A stretch of DNA of 64,000 nucleotides from Micromonospora cabrerizensis (GTDB lineage: Bacteria; Actinomycetota; Actinomycetes; Mycobacteriales; Micromonosporaceae). The position numbers were made by a program, and so were the translations under genes. The stretch is from the NCBI RefSeq assembly GCF_022230955.1, contig NZ_JAKKFI010000053.1, positions 62,001-126,000 on the forward strand, given 5' to 3'. Under the pieces are notes generated by a model that ran no database searches, had not been told where the DNA came from, and saw only the letters and a list, made by a program, of their open reading frames with translations. Below, piece after piece: positions 10,009-18,666 of this stretch (position 1 is its first letter; each line of letters opens with the position of its first letter).

Positions 10009-10915
10009 GGGAGAGCTCCCTCGTGGCGAAGAGTTCGGCCACCCGGTGCCGGCGCTGGTCCAGTCGGTGCAGTGGCAGGTCCAGTTCGGCGACCGCACCG
10101 AGGATCAGGTCGTAGGTGCTGTCGTCGGCCAGCGGCACGAGGAGCAGTCGCCCGTCCCGGGCGACCGGCAGCTTCAGCTCGGCGAGCCGGGCGGCGAGCT
10201 CCTCGGTGCCCTCGCTGACCTCCACGGCGAGCACGTCGGTGGCCGTGGTCATCGCGGAGATGTTGTCGGCGCGCAGCAGCTTGCCGCCGTCGATGGCGAT
10301 CAGCGTGTCGCAGATCCGCTCGACCTCGCCGAGCAGGTGCGAGCAGACCAGCACCGAGATGCCGAACTCGGTGCCGATCCGGTGCACCAGGGCCAGCATG
10401 GCGTCCCGGCCGGCCGGGTCCAGGCCGTTGGTCGGCTCGTCGAGCAGCAGAAGGTCGGGGTCGTGCACGAGCGCCTGGGCCAGCTTGACGCGTTGCTTCA
10501 TGCCGGTCGAGTAGCCGCCGACCGGGCGGTAGCGCTCCTCGTAGAGCCCCACGTGCCGCAGCGCCTCGGACGCCCGCTCGCGAGCGGCGGTGCGGGGCAG
10601 GCCACTCATCCGGCCGAGGTGGGTGACCAGCTCGGAGGCGGAGAGGTCCGGTGGGAGGCAGTCGTGCTCGGGCATGTAGCCGACCCGGGCGCGGACCGCC
10701 GCCGGGTCGGAGGTCGGGTCGATGCCGAGCACCGAGACCTGACCGCTGGTCGGGGCGATCAGGCCGAGCAGAATCTTGATCAAGGTGGATTTGCCGGCGC
10801 CGTTCGCGCCCACCAGGCCGATGATCCCGGGCTCGACGGCGACGGTGAGGTCGGCGAGCGCGGTGACCCGACCTCCGTACGTCTTGGTGAGCGACTGGGT
10901 CGCGATCAGTGTCAC
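10001..10915 (-). CDS. ABC transporter ATP-binding protein
   Basis: 304-residue ATPase, first gene of the two-pair ABC-2 operon: Walker A GANGAGKST, signature YSTGMKQR, Walker B LLLDEPTNGLDP, switch His in CSHLLGEVE. The GTG start (VTLIATQSLTKTYGG) follows a -10-like TACGCT by seven bases and has no Shine-Dalgarno sequence, which suggests a leaderless message. A longer open frame extends upstream but lacks conserved sequence. It likely works with the permease whose start overlaps this gene's stop. Confidence 0.9.
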   Translation of the reverse strand: MTLIATQSLTKTYGGRVTALADLTVAVEPGIIGLVGANGAGKSTLIKILLGLIAPTSGQVSVLGIDPTSDPAAVRARVGYMPEHDCLPPDLSASELVTHLGRMSGLPRTAARERASEALRHVGLYEERYRPVGGYSTGMKQRVKLAQALVHDPDLLLLDEPTNGLDPAGRDAMLALVHRIGTEFGISVLVCSHLLGEVERICDTLIAIDGGKLLRADNISAMTTATDVLAVEVSEGTEELAARLAELKLPVARDGRLLLVPLADDSTYDLILGAVAELDLPLHRLDQRRHRVAELFATRELSHA

Positions 10916-11335
10916 GCTGCCCAGCGTAGGGAGTACGAGCCCGCCGCAGACACCGGCGCGCCCCCGGCGCTTCCCTGATCCTTGGTCCAGCAGACCCCTA
11001 AGGTCCGCTGCCCCGCTGCTGGGGAGGTCTTTCCGCAGTCCGGCGCCCTGCGCCACCCCGCCTCGGAAAAAGCCCATCGAGGGTGGGACGATTCACGTTC
11101 CGTTCAACGGGCAGTAATCGGGCAGGTGATCGTCGGCTGGTGACGGCCGCGGTGGGCATGCCGACGGGTGTACGGCCCGACTGCGCGACGAGCGGAAGGT
11201 GTGCAGCCGGGTGCTGTCGGTGACGGGCTGACGGATCCGGCGCTGCTCCCGCCCGTCGGGGTCGTGGAGTGGCGCCCTCGACCGATCGGCGGTCGGCTGC
11301 GAAACTGTGTGCCGGTCAGCGAGTGGGGGGTGTGG
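10916..11335. other. Intergenic region between divergent genes
   Basis: 420 bases between the ABC-2 operon and the APS-kinase fusion gene. Apart from the -10 box at the left end and a small perfect palindrome CCGTTCAACGG near 11099, I see no conserved RNA, repeat or convincing gene. It must hold the promoter of the rightward gene; a G-rich ribosome-binding stretch sits just before 11336. Confidence 0.5.
10923..10928 (-). promoter_or_regulatory. Probable -10 box of the ABC-2 operon
   Basis: On the minus strand TACGCT (TANNNT) ends seven bases before the GTG of the first ATPase gene. There is no Shine-Dalgarno sequence, so a leaderless transcript is likely. Confidence 0.45.
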
Positions 11336-12865
11336 ATGAGCAACGGCTGGGTGCTGCCCGACGAGGTGCTGCGGGACGCACCGGCGTACACGCCGCGTCC
11401 GGGTGAGCTCGCGGATCTTGAGCTGCTGCTGACTGGCGCGTACGCCCCTCTGAACGGCTTCATGACCCGCGCCGACCTGGTCTCGGTGAGCCGACGCGGC
11501 CGACTGGCCGACGGCGCGCCGTGGCAGGTCGCGGTGACCCTCCAGGTGCCGGCCGCCCTGGCCCAGAGCTTCGATCCGCGCGACCCGGCCCGCCGGGCGC
11601 TGGTGCTCACCGACGGCGAGGGTGCCCCGGCCGCTGCCCTGGACGTGGCGGACGTCTGGCCGGTCCGTGAGGGCGTGGCAGGGGTCGGTGGGCAGGTCCG
11701 GCGGCTGGGCGACGGTGGTCACGGCCCCTTCCAAAGGCTGCGCCGCAGCCCGGAAGAGGTCCGCGCGCTGCTGCCCCCGGGCCGGGTGCTCGGTGTCATC
11801 GCCGATCGGCCGCTGCACCGTCCGCAGCTCGCCCAGATCGCCCATGCCGCCCGCACGCTGGCCGCGCACCTGCTCGTGATGATCCCGGTCGGTGAGGGTG
11901 GCGTCGGCGGTCTCCCGCCGGAGGCGCTGGTACGCGCCGTCTTCGCCGCCCGCGACCGGATGCCGCCCGCCACCCTGGTCGCGGTGCCGTTGTCGCACCG
12001 ACGGGAGGAGATCAGCGACGCCCTGCTGCGCGCCCGGGTCTCCGCCTCGTACGGGGTCACCCACCTTCTCTCCACCGGGGAGATGCTCTCCGGTGCCGGG
12101 CTGCGGGTGCTGGTGCCCCGCGAGCTGGCGTACGACAACCGGGACGGGCAGTGGCGCTGGCGGGAGGACATCCCGCCGCGCAACCGCCGGCTCGCGCTGA
12201 CCCAGCAGGAGATCGACGACCTGCTCGACCGGGGCTTCCCGTTGCCGGAGTGGCACACCCCGCCGGCCGTGGCGAGGGAGCTGGCCCGGGCCCGGCCGCC
12301 CCGTCGGCACCGGGGGCTGGTGGTCTTCATGACCGGCCTCTCCGGTTCCGGCAAGTCGACCATCGCCCGAGGGCTGGCGGACGCGTTGCGCGAGAGCGGC
12401 GACCGGACGGTGACCCTGCTCGACGGGGACGTGGTGCGCCGGGAGCTGTCCGCCGGGCTGGGCTTCAGCAAGGCCGACCGGGATCTCAACGTCCGACGGA
12501 TCGGCTGGGTGGCCGCCGAGGTCGCCCGGCACCACGGGGTGGGCATCTGCTGCCCGATCGCCCCGTACGCGGCCGCCCGCGCCACTGCCCGGGAGATGGC
12601 CCTGGCCGCCGGTGCGGGTTTCGTGCTGGTGCATGTGGCCACCCCGCTGGAGGTGTGCGAGCAGCGGGACCGCAAGGGCCTGTACGCGCGAGCGCGGGCG
12701 GGCCTGCTCACCGGGATGACCGGCATCGACGACCCGTACGAGGAGCCGACCGACGCCGACCTGGTGCTCGACACCACCGACCTGAGCGTTCCGGACGCGG
12801 TGCAGGCGCTGCTGCACCACCTGACCGAGACCGGCTGGGTGGAGCTGAAGATCGCGTCCGCCTGA
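11336..12865 (+). CDS. cysC: ATP-sulfurylase-like / adenylylsulfate kinase fusion
   Basis: 509 residues in three parts: a PUA-like N-terminal domain (about 1-140, with the family motif LTGAYAPLNGFM), a divergent ATP-sulfurylase-like domain (about 145-310) and a complete APS kinase domain (about 325-509). The kinase has P-loop GLSGSGKST at about 334, DGDVVRREL, and a GLYARARAG/DPYEEP region near the end, so it should phosphorylate adenylylsulfate to PAPS. The sulfurylase part looks degenerate: the nucleotide-binding HxxH (RNPLHRGHE in active enzymes) is RPLHRPQL here, losing the second His. The kinase also has IAPY where many APS kinases have ISPY with the phosphorylated Ser. No cysD/cysN or sulfate transporter gene adjoins it. 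Confidence 0.85.
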   Translation: MSNGWVLPDEVLRDAPAYTPRPGELADLELLLTGAYAPLNGFMTRADLVSVSRRGRLADGAPWQVAVTLQVPAALAQSFDPRDPARRALVLTDGEGAPAAALDVADVWPVREGVAGVGGQVRRLGDGGHGPFQRLRRSPEEVRALLPPGRVLGVIADRPLHRPQLAQIAHAARTLAAHLLVMIPVGEGGVGGLPPEALVRAVFAARDRMPPATLVAVPLSHRREEISDALLRARVSASYGVTHLLSTGEMLSGAGLRVLVPRELAYDNRDGQWRWREDIPPRNRRLALTQQEIDDLLDRGFPLPEWHTPPAVARELARARPPRRHRGLVVFMTGLSGSGKSTIARGLADALRESGDRTVTLLDGDVVRRELSAGLGFSKADRDLNVRRIGWVAAEVARHHGVGICCPIAPYAAARATAREMALAAGAGFVLVHVATPLEVCEQRDRKGLYARARAGLLTGMTGIDDPYEEPTDADLVLDTTDLSVPDAVQALLHHLTETGWVELKIASA

Positions 12866-12912
12866 GGCGTCGCCGTACCCCCGTTCCTTCCACCGCTGCC
12901 CGCTACGCGCTA

Positions 12913-12934
12913 GTGTTCATCTTTGTTGGAACAC
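12913..12934. promoter_or_regulatory. Candidate DeoR-family operator
   Basis: Perfect inverted repeat GTGTTC-N10-GAACAC, 44 bases before the ATG of the DeoR-type regulator. It overlaps a -10-like TAGTGT, so binding would block transcription. Probable autoregulatory and galT-controlling site. Confidence 0.55.
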
Positions 12935-12977
12935 GTTTGACCGCGTGAGAGTACGGGGACCCCCGGGAGGCACGGCG

Positions 12978-13802
12978 ATGCTCGCTCAGCAGCGGCAGGT
13001 GGCCATCCTGGAGCGGGTCCGGTCGACCGGCGGCGTCCGGGTGAGCGAGCTGGCCACCGAGTTCGGCGTCTCCGACATGACCATCCGGCGCGACCTGGAG
13101 GCGCTGCACGAGCGCGGCCTGCTGGCCAAGGTGCACGGCGGCGCCACCACCGCAGGCCCGGGCTCCACGGACGAGCCGGGCTTCCACGCCAAGTCGGTCC
13201 GCCAACTGCCCGAGAAGGCCGCCATCGCGGACCGGGCCGCCCAACTCGTCCGGCCGGGGGCGGCGGTCGCCCTCTCCGCCGGCACCACCACCGCCGAGCT
13301 GGCCCGGAGGCTGGTGGACGTGCCCGGCCTGACCGTGGTGACCAACTCGCTGCCGGTGGCCGAGATCCTGCACGCCGGCGGTCGACCGGACCAGACGGTG
13401 GTGCTCACCGGCGGCGTACGCACACCGTCGGACGCGCTGGTCGGCCCACTCGCGGTCGGGGCGGTCCGGTCGCTGCACCTGGACCTGCTCTTCCTGGGCG
13501 TGCACGGCATCACCGAGCGGGCCGGCTTCACCACCCCGAACCTCATGGAGGCGGAGACCGACCGGGCGCTCGTGGCCGCGGCGGACCGGTTGGTGGTGCT
13601 CGCCGACCACACCAAGTGGGGCACGGTCGGCATCTCCTCGATCGTCGAGCTGGCCGCCGCACACGTACTGGTCAGCGACGACCGGTTGCCTCCGCCCGCT
13701 CGACGGGTACTCGGCGAACAGGTGGGCGAATTGATCATGGTGAGGGCAACAGGGGCGGGCCGCGCGACGCGCACGCCGACGAGTGAGGAGACGGCGCCGT
13801 GA
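12978..13802 (+). CDS. DeoR/GlpR-family transcriptional regulator
   Basis: 274-residue sugar-phosphate-responsive repressor. The N-terminal winged helix-turn-helix (about residues 6-60) has the DeoR pattern ending DMTIRRDLEALHERGLL and VHGGA; the C-terminal effector domain has the ISOCOT-fold signatures SAGTTTAELA, TNSLPVA and FLGVHGI, ending with DHTKWG. The ATG is preceded by GGGAGG. Its stop overlaps the galT GTG (GTGA), so the two are translationally coupled, which suggests that it senses a galactose-pathway intermediate. A perfect inverted repeat just upstream is the obvious operator. Confidence 0.92.
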   Translation: MLAQQRQVAILERVRSTGGVRVSELATEFGVSDMTIRRDLEALHERGLLAKVHGGATTAGPGSTDEPGFHAKSVRQLPEKAAIADRAAQLVRPGAAVALSAGTTTAELARRLVDVPGLTVVTNSLPVAEILHAGGRPDQTVVLTGGVRTPSDALVGPLAVGAVRSLHLDLLFLGVHGITERAGFTTPNLMEAETDRALVAAADRLVVLADHTKWGTVGISSIVELAAAHVLVSDDRLPPPARRVLGEQVGELIMVRATGAGRATRTPTSEETAP

Positions 13803-14875
13803 AGCGCACCGCGATCGACCTGGCCGACGGCCGGGAGCTGATCTACTTCGACGAGCGTGACGACGCCGTCCGCGACCAGCCGGACCGCCGCGACCTGCCG
13901 CCGCCGCCTGCCGCGTCCCAACTGCGCTACGACCCGCTGACCGACGAGTGGGTGGCGGTCGCCGTGCACCGGCAGACCCGCATCTTCCTGCCGCCCGCCA
14001 ACGAGTGCCCGCTCGACCCGTCGGTGGGCGACCGGCTGACCGAGATCCCCGCGCCCGACTACGACGTGGTGGTCTTCGAGAACCGGTTCCCGTCGCTGAG
14101 CGGCCGGGTGGCCGACGAGCCCGGGGAGATCACCCCGTTCACGTCGGTCCGGCCCGGCCTCGGGCGGTGCGAGGTGGTCTGCTTCACCTCGGACCACAAC
14201 GCGTCCTTCGCCAGCCTGCCCCCGCGCCGGGTCCGCACCGTGCTGGACGCGCTCGCCGACCGCACCGAGGTGCTCGGCGCACTGCCCGGCGTGGAACAGG
14301 TCTTCTGCTTCGAGAACCGGGGCGTCGAGATCGGTGTCACGCTGCACCACCCGCACGGGCAGATCTACGCGTACCCCTTCGTGACGCCGCGCACCCGCGC
14401 GCTGCTGGCCGCGGCCCGCCGGCACGCCGAGCGGACCGGCGGGGGCAACCTGTACGCGGACGTGCTGGCCGCCGAACGTGCCGCCGGCGACCGGGTGGTC
14501 ACCGAGAACGAGCACTGGACGGCGTTCGTCCCGGCGGCGGCCCGCTGGCCGTTCGAGGTGCACGTCGCACCGCGCCGGGTGGTGCCGGACATCCCGGCGC
14601 TCAGCGACAGTGAGCGGGACGCCTTCGGGCCGCTCTACCTGGATCTGCTGCGCCGCTTCGACGGCCTGTTCGACATGCCGATGCCGTACATCTCGGCCTG
14701 GCACCAGGCGCCGGTGCGCATCGACCGGGAGCTCGGCCACCTGCACCTTCAGCTGTTCAGCATCCGGCGCGCCAAGGACAAGCTGAAGTATCTGGCGGGC
14801 TCCGAGTCCGGGATGGGTGTCTTCATCAACGACATCTCCCCGGAGCGCGCCGCCGAGTTGCTGCGCGCCGCCTGA
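13799..14875 (+). CDS. galT: Galactose-1-phosphate uridylyltransferase
   Basis: 358-residue Leloir-pathway enzyme exchanging UMP between UDP-glucose and galactose-1-phosphate. The catalytic motif HHPHGQIYAYPF, carrying the uridylylated His of H-P-H, is at about residues 181-192. The N-terminal FENRFPSL and C-terminal WHQAPVR and HLHLQLF elements (a second HIT-like His cluster) are also typical. The GTG start overlaps the regulator stop and is preceded by GAGGAG. galK and galE are not adjacent: an intrinsic-type hairpin follows, so the operon contains only regulator plus galT. Confidence 0.94.
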   Translation: MKRTAIDLADGRELIYFDERDDAVRDQPDRRDLPPPPAASQLRYDPLTDEWVAVAVHRQTRIFLPPANECPLDPSVGDRLTEIPAPDYDVVVFENRFPSLSGRVADEPGEITPFTSVRPGLGRCEVVCFTSDHNASFASLPPRRVRTVLDALADRTEVLGALPGVEQVFCFENRGVEIGVTLHHPHGQIYAYPFVTPRTRALLAAARRHAERTGGGNLYADVLAAERAAGDRVVTENEHWTAFVPAAARWPFEVHVAPRRVVPDIPALSDSERDAFGPLYLDLLRRFDGLFDMPMPYISAWHQAPVRIDRELGHLHLQLFSIRRAKDKLKYLAGSESGMGVFINDISPERAAELLRAA

Positions 14876-14965
14876 GCTGCGCCGCCGTCGCGTCCCCGCG
14901 GTGCGCGACGGGCAGCCTGCGGATGGGCGCCGGGAAACCCCGCGCTGAACGCTGCGAAACAGGGC

Positions 14966-14993
14966 GCGGGGGGCCCGGGACAGGGCCCCCCGC
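14966..14993 (+). terminator. Terminator hairpin after galT
   Basis: Perfect 11-pair stem GCGGGGGGCCC/GGGCCCCCCGC with a 6-base loop, about 90 bases after the galT stop; no T-run. Confidence 0.65.
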
Positions 14994-15172
14994 AGGGAAG
15001 GGACGGCTGGCTGTGCACGGCACAGCCGGGAAGGCTGGCTGATCGGCGCACGGGTGCCGCGGGTCGACCGAGGTCAACCTTCCTGGACGCGACTGGCATC
15101 TCGTCCATCCTGGTCAACGAGGCGCGCCGAAGGCGGTGACGACAACCGGCGCGTCAGCGCCGGACACGCCGA

Positions 15173-15200
15173 AGCCCGCCGGCTGAGCTGCCGGCGGGCT
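15173..15200 (-). terminator. Terminator hairpin after icd
   Basis: Perfect 11-pair stem AGCCCGCCGGC/GCCGGCGGGCT with a 6-base loop, 22 bases beyond the icd stop on the minus strand. Confidence 0.7.
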
Positions 15201-15222
15201 CCGATGATGCGGTACGCCTGGA

Positions 15223-16440
15223 TCAGGCGGCGATCTTGCGGGCCAGGTTCTCGTCGAGCGCGTTCATGAACTCGTCGGTGGTCAGCCACGGGGCGTCGCG
15301 CGAGATGAGCAGCGACAGGTCCTTGGTCATCTGACCACCCTCGACGGTGTCGACGATGACCTGCTCCAGGGTGTTGGCGAACTCGGTGACCGCCGGGGTG
15401 CCGTCCAGCTTGCCCCGGTGGGCCAGGCCCCGGGTCCAGGCGTAGATCGACGCGATCGGGTTGGTCGACGTCTTCTCACCCTTCTGGTACTGCCGGTAGT
15501 GCCGGGTGACCGTGCCGTGGGCGGCCTCGGCCTCGACGGTACGACCGTCCGGGGAGAGCAGGACGGAGGTCATCAGACCCAGCGAGCCGAAGCCCTGCGC
15601 GACGGTGTCGGACTGCACGTCACCGTCGTAGTTCTTGCAGGCCCAGACGTAGCCGCCCTCCCACTTGAGCGCGGCGGCGACCATGTCGTCGATCAGCCGG
15701 TGCTCGTAGGTGATGCCGGCGGCGTCGAACTCGGCCTTGAACTCGGCCTCGAACACCTCGGCGAAGAGGTCCTTGAACCGACCGTCGTACGCCTTGAGGA
15801 TGGTGTTCTTGGTGGACAGGTAGACCGGGTAGTTGCGGTCCAGCCCGTACCGGAACGACGCCCGGGCGAAGTCCCGGATCGACTCGTCGTAGTTGTACAT
15901 GCCCATGGCGATGCCGCCGCCGGGGAAGTTGGCGACCTCCATCTCCATCGGCGCGCCACCGTCGGCGGGGGTGTAGGTGATGGTCACCGTGCCCGGGCCG
16001 GGGACGACGAAGTCGGTGGCCTTGTACTGGTCACCGTGGGCGTGCCGGCCGATGATGATCGGCTTGGTCCAGCCGGGGACCAGGCGCGGCACGTTGGACA
16101 TGATGATCGGCTCACGGAAGACGACGCCGCCGAGGATGTTGCGGATGGTGCCGTTGGGCGACCGCCACATCTTCTTCAGGCCGAACTCCTCGACCCGGGC
16201 CTCGTCCGGGGTGATGGTCGCGCACTTGACGCCGACGCCGTGCTCCTTGATGGCGTTGGCGGCGTCGATCGTGACCTGGTCGTCGGTCTCGTCCCGGTGC
16301 TGGATCGACAGGTCGTAGTAGTGCAGGTCGACGTCGAGGTAGGGCAGGATCAGCTGCTCCCGGATCTGCTTCCAGATGATCCGGGTCATCTCGTCGCCGT
16401 CGAGTTCAACGACCGGGTTGTTTACCTTGATCTTCGCCAT
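15223..16440 (-). CDS. icd: Isocitrate dehydrogenase (NADP), homodimeric eukaryote-like type
   Basis: 405-residue TCA-cycle enzyme converting isocitrate to 2-oxoglutarate. The length and the N-terminal motif [13 protein letters not shown], with [23 protein letters not shown] (isocitrate-binding) and [20 protein letters not shown] (metal-binding Asp residues), place it in the type II homodimeric group shared with eukaryotic IDH1/2 and some actinobacteria. It is not the 740-residue monomeric form found in others. GAGGAG precedes the ATG. It faces the metallo-hydrolase gene divergently, with a perfect 8-bp inverted repeat between them. Confidence 0.96.
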   Translation of the reverse strand: MAKIKVNNPVVELDGDEMTRIIWKQIREQLILPYLDVDLHYYDLSIQHRDETDDQVTIDAANAIKEHGVGVKCATITPDEARVEEFGLKKMWRSPNGTIRNILGGVVFREPIIMSNVPRLVPGWTKPIIIGRHAHGDQYKATDFVVPGPGTVTITYTPADGGAPMEMEVANFPGGGIAMGMYNYDESIRDFARASFRYGLDRNYPVYLSTKNTILKAYDGRFKDLFAEVFEAEFKAEFDAAGITYEHRLIDDMVAAALKWEGGYVWACKNYDGDVQSDTVAQGFGSLGLMTSVLLSPDGRTVEAEAAHGTVTRHYRQYQKGEKTSTNPIASIYAWTRGLAHRGKLDGTPAVTEFANTLEQVIVDTVEGGQMTKDLSLLISRDAPWLTTDEFMNALDENLARKIAA

Positions 16441-16474
16441 CGACCGGCGCTCCTCTCGGGGGACACGTGCTCAA

Positions 16475-16492
16475 GCAGTACGAGCGTACTGC
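16475..16492. promoter_or_regulatory. Perfect palindrome upstream of icd
   Basis: GCAGTACG-AG-CGTACTGC, an 18-base inverted repeat with 8-base arms, lies 35 bases before icd and 87 bases before the divergent hydrolase gene. Compact dyads of this kind are typical operators; the cognate regulator is not in the window. Confidence 0.5.
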
Positions 16493-16578
16493 AATTGGGC
16501 CGGCAGCCCCCAGCCGGCCTCGACCGACCGGCGGAAACCGGGCTGCGCGGAACAGGAATGCCCTGGAATCATCGCCCG

Positions 16579-17397
16579 ATGCCACTGAACCGCACCCTTG
16601 GGTCTATCACGGTCACCGCACTCACCGACGGTGAGGGTGCCTTCTTCCAGCCCCGCGCGGAGGCGTTCCCGCAGGCCACGGCGGCGCACTGGGCCGAGGC
16701 CGACCGGCGCGACCCCGGCTCGGTGACCGCCGACGGGCAGTGGTGGCTGCCGTTCCGCAGTTTCGCGATCCGCACCGGCGACGGGCCGGTCACCCTGGTC
16801 GACGCCGGCATCGGGCCGGTCGACGCGCCGGCCGCGAGCTGGGCGCCCGTGCCCGGCCGGATGCCCGCCGAGCTGGCCGCGGCGGGCATCGACCCGGCCG
16901 ACGTCGACACGGTCGTGCTGACCCACCTGCACAGCGACCACATCGGCTGGGCCGTCACCGGCACGCCGGGTCGGCCGTACTTCCCGAACGCCAGTTATCT
17001 GGTGCAGCGCGCCGAGCTGGACGCGGCGGAGATGCTCAATCCCGGGCTGCCGGCCGGCCTGATCGCACCCCTGCGCGCCGCCGGCCAGCTCCGGGTGGTC
17101 GACGGCGAGACCATCCTCAACCCGGCGGTACGCCTGCTGCCCACCCCCGGCCACACCCCGGGCCACCAGTCGGTGCTGGTGACCTCGGCCGACGAGCGGA
17201 TCCTGGTCACCGGCGACCTGCTGGTGCACGTCGTGCAACTCGTCGACCCCGACCTGGCGTACGCCCACGAGGAGGACCCGGACCTGGCCCGCGCCTCCCG
17301 GCAGGCCGCGCTCCGCGCCCACTCCCCCACCGTCCTGGCCACCCCCCACCTGAGCATCCCCTTCACCCCCTTCACCCCCTTCACCCCCTTGCCGTGA
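16579..17397 (+). CDS. Metallo-beta-lactamase fold hydrolase
   Basis: 272-residue zinc hydrolase of the metallo-beta-lactamase superfamily. The metal motif THLHSDHIGW (HxHxDH) is at about residues 115-124, a third His is in TPGHTPGHQ, and the bridging Asp is in VTGDLL. Overall layout (early LVDAGIG, long insert before the metal motif) resembles AHL-lactonase/AttM-like and uncharacterised actinobacterial hydrolases. The C-terminus is odd: three copies of a 9-bp repeat encode a Pro-Phe-Thr run that extends the protein. Its substrate cannot be inferred. Confidence 0.87.
   Translation: MPLNRTLGSITVTALTDGEGAFFQPRAEAFPQATAAHWAEADRRDPGSVTADGQWWLPFRSFAIRTGDGPVTLVDAGIGPVDAPAASWAPVPGRMPAELAAAGIDPADVDTVVLTHLHSDHIGWAVTGTPGRPYFPNASYLVQRAELDAAEMLNPGLPAGLIAPLRAAGQLRVVDGETILNPAVRLLPTPGHTPGHQSVLVTSADERILVTGDLLVHVVQLVDPDLAYAHEEDPDLARASRQAALRAHSPTVLATPHLSIPFTPFTPFTPLP
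17359..17385 (+). repeat. 9-bp tandem repeat encoding Pro-Phe-Thr
   Basis: CCCTTCACC is repeated three times in frame at the 3' end of the hydrolase gene, followed by a partial copy before the stop. Confidence 0.85.
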
Positions 17398-17413
17398 CCC
17401 CACCCCCCACCTT

Positions 17414-17473
17414 GGTGATCAAGAGGTTCGCGTCAGGAATCGCGGTCTCGGTGACGCAAACCTCTTGATCACC
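17414..17473. repeat. Palindromic element A (60 bp)
   Basis: Two 22-base arms (GGTGATCAAGAGGTT plus CGCGTCA and its complement) pair with a single mismatch around a 16-base spacer. It lies between the convergent ends of the metallo-hydrolase and mdh genes. Similar in size, placement and GATCA core to the elements at 25815 and 55230, although the arm sequence differs. It could form a strong hairpin in RNA of either direction. Confidence 0.75.
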
Positions 17474-17524
17474 CGAGGCGGGGGGCGGGGGCCGGGGGCC
17501 GGGGCGGGCGGGGTGGGGGACGGG

Positions 17525-17557
17525 GAAGGGCCCGCCGGGTTTGCCGGCGGGCCCTTC
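17525..17557 (-). terminator. Terminator hairpin after mdh
   Basis: Perfect 14-pair stem GAAGGGCCCGCCGG and its complement with loop GTTTG, 19 bases beyond the mdh stop on the minus strand. Confidence 0.75.
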
Positions 17558-17576
17558 GGTGGTCTGGTTCGCGGAA

Positions 17577-18527
17577 CTACATGCTGGAGATGTCGCCCTG
17601 CTTCGCGCGGACGGCCTCGGCCGCCTCCAGGAGGCTGGCGCGCTCGTCGGCGTCCAGGTCGGTCTCGACGACCCGCTTGACGCCCTCGGCGCCGATCGCG
17701 GCCTCGACACCCAGGTAGACACCGGAGATGCCGTACTCGCCGTCGACCCAGGCGCAGACCGGCATGACCTCGCCGGAGTCCTCGGCGACGGCCTTCGCCA
17801 TCCGGGCCGCGGCAGCGGACGGGGCGTAGTACGCCGAACCGGTCTTGAGCAGCGCGACCACCTCGGCGCCACCGTTGCGGGTCTTGACGACCAGCTCCTC
17901 GATCTGCTCGGCCGGCATCGCGTCACGCAGCGGCTTGCCGTTGACGGTGCTCTTCGAGGGCACCGGGACCATGGTGTCGCCGTGCGAGCCCAGGGTCAGC
18001 GTGCGGACCGACGCGACCGGCACGTTCAGCGCCTCGGCGACGAAGTTGCTGAACCGGGCGGTGTCGAGCATGCCGGCCTGGCCGAGCACCCGGTTCTTCG
18101 GGAACTGGGTGGCGAGCTGCGCCAGCGCGGTCATCTCGTCCAGCGGGTTGGAGACCACGATGACGACGGCGTTCGGGGCGTACTTGGCGACATTCTCGGC
18201 GACCTGGCGGACGATCTTGGCGTTGGTCTCCAGCAGGTCCATCCGGCTCATGCCGGGCTTGCGCGGCAGACCAGCGGTGATCACGACGACGTCGGAGCCC
18301 TCGATGTTCTCGTAGCCCTCACCGTTGGGGCCGGTGGTGACGCCGACCACCTTGGTCTCGAAGCCCTCGATGGCCCGGGACTGGTTGAGGTCGAGCGCGA
18401 GGCCCGCGGGCTTGCCCTCCACGATGTCGGTGATCACTACGGTGTCGAAGACGTCGTACTCGGCCAGGCGCTGTGCGGTGGTGGAGCCGTAGAAGCCAGC
18501 CCCGACGACAGTGACCTTCTTACCCAT
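17577..18527 (-). CDS. mdh: Malate dehydrogenase, LDH-like type
   Basis: 316-residue NAD-dependent malate dehydrogenase, interconverting malate and oxaloacetate. Rossmann motif GAGFYGSTTA at the N-terminus, adenine-site Asp in ITDIVEGK, substrate-loop GLPRKPGMSRMDLL with the Arg residues that select dicarboxylates, VSNPLDEM, and catalytic His in GSHGDTMVP. The active-site loop Arg and overall length place it in the LDH-like MDH group rather than the 330-residue mitochondrial-like group of Streptomyces and Mycobacterium. A 7-bp inverted repeat (CTGATAC/GTATCAG) lies about 15 bases upstream of the ATG and may be promoter-associated. Confidence 0.95.
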   Translation of the reverse strand: MGKKVTVVGAGFYGSTTAQRLAEYDVFDTVVITDIVEGKPAGLALDLNQSRAIEGFETKVVGVTTGPNGEGYENIEGSDVVVITAGLPRKPGMSRMDLLETNAKIVRQVAENVAKYAPNAVVIVVSNPLDEMTALAQLATQFPKNRVLGQAGMLDTARFSNFVAEALNVPVASVRTLTLGSHGDTMVPVPSKSTVNGKPLRDAMPAEQIEELVVKTRNGGAEVVALLKTGSAYYAPSAAAARMAKAVAEDSGEVMPVCAWVDGEYGISGVYLGVEAAIGAEGVKRVVETDLDADERASLLEAAEAVRAKQGDISSM

Positions 18528-18666
18528 GGTCGTCCCACTCCCTGATACCAGTCGGTTTTCCGGACCGTATCAGTCATCCTGGCACCGATCAGGCCAGGGG
18601 CGGCGGCCATCGCCGGGATGGGGCGAACGTCACCGCCGTCCCGTTCGACCCTGCCAGCGGGCGGGG

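Larger units (their letters stand above)
14876..15222. other. Intergenic region between galT and icd ends
   Basis: 347 bases between two convergent genes. It holds the galT-side and icd-side hairpins; the stretch between them shows no gene or repeat that I can support. Confidence 0.6.

Noticed and set aside
15418-16578. Upstream extension of the metallo-hydrolase frame through icd
   Set aside because: This part is antisense to icd; the hydrolase fold begins at the ATG at 16579.
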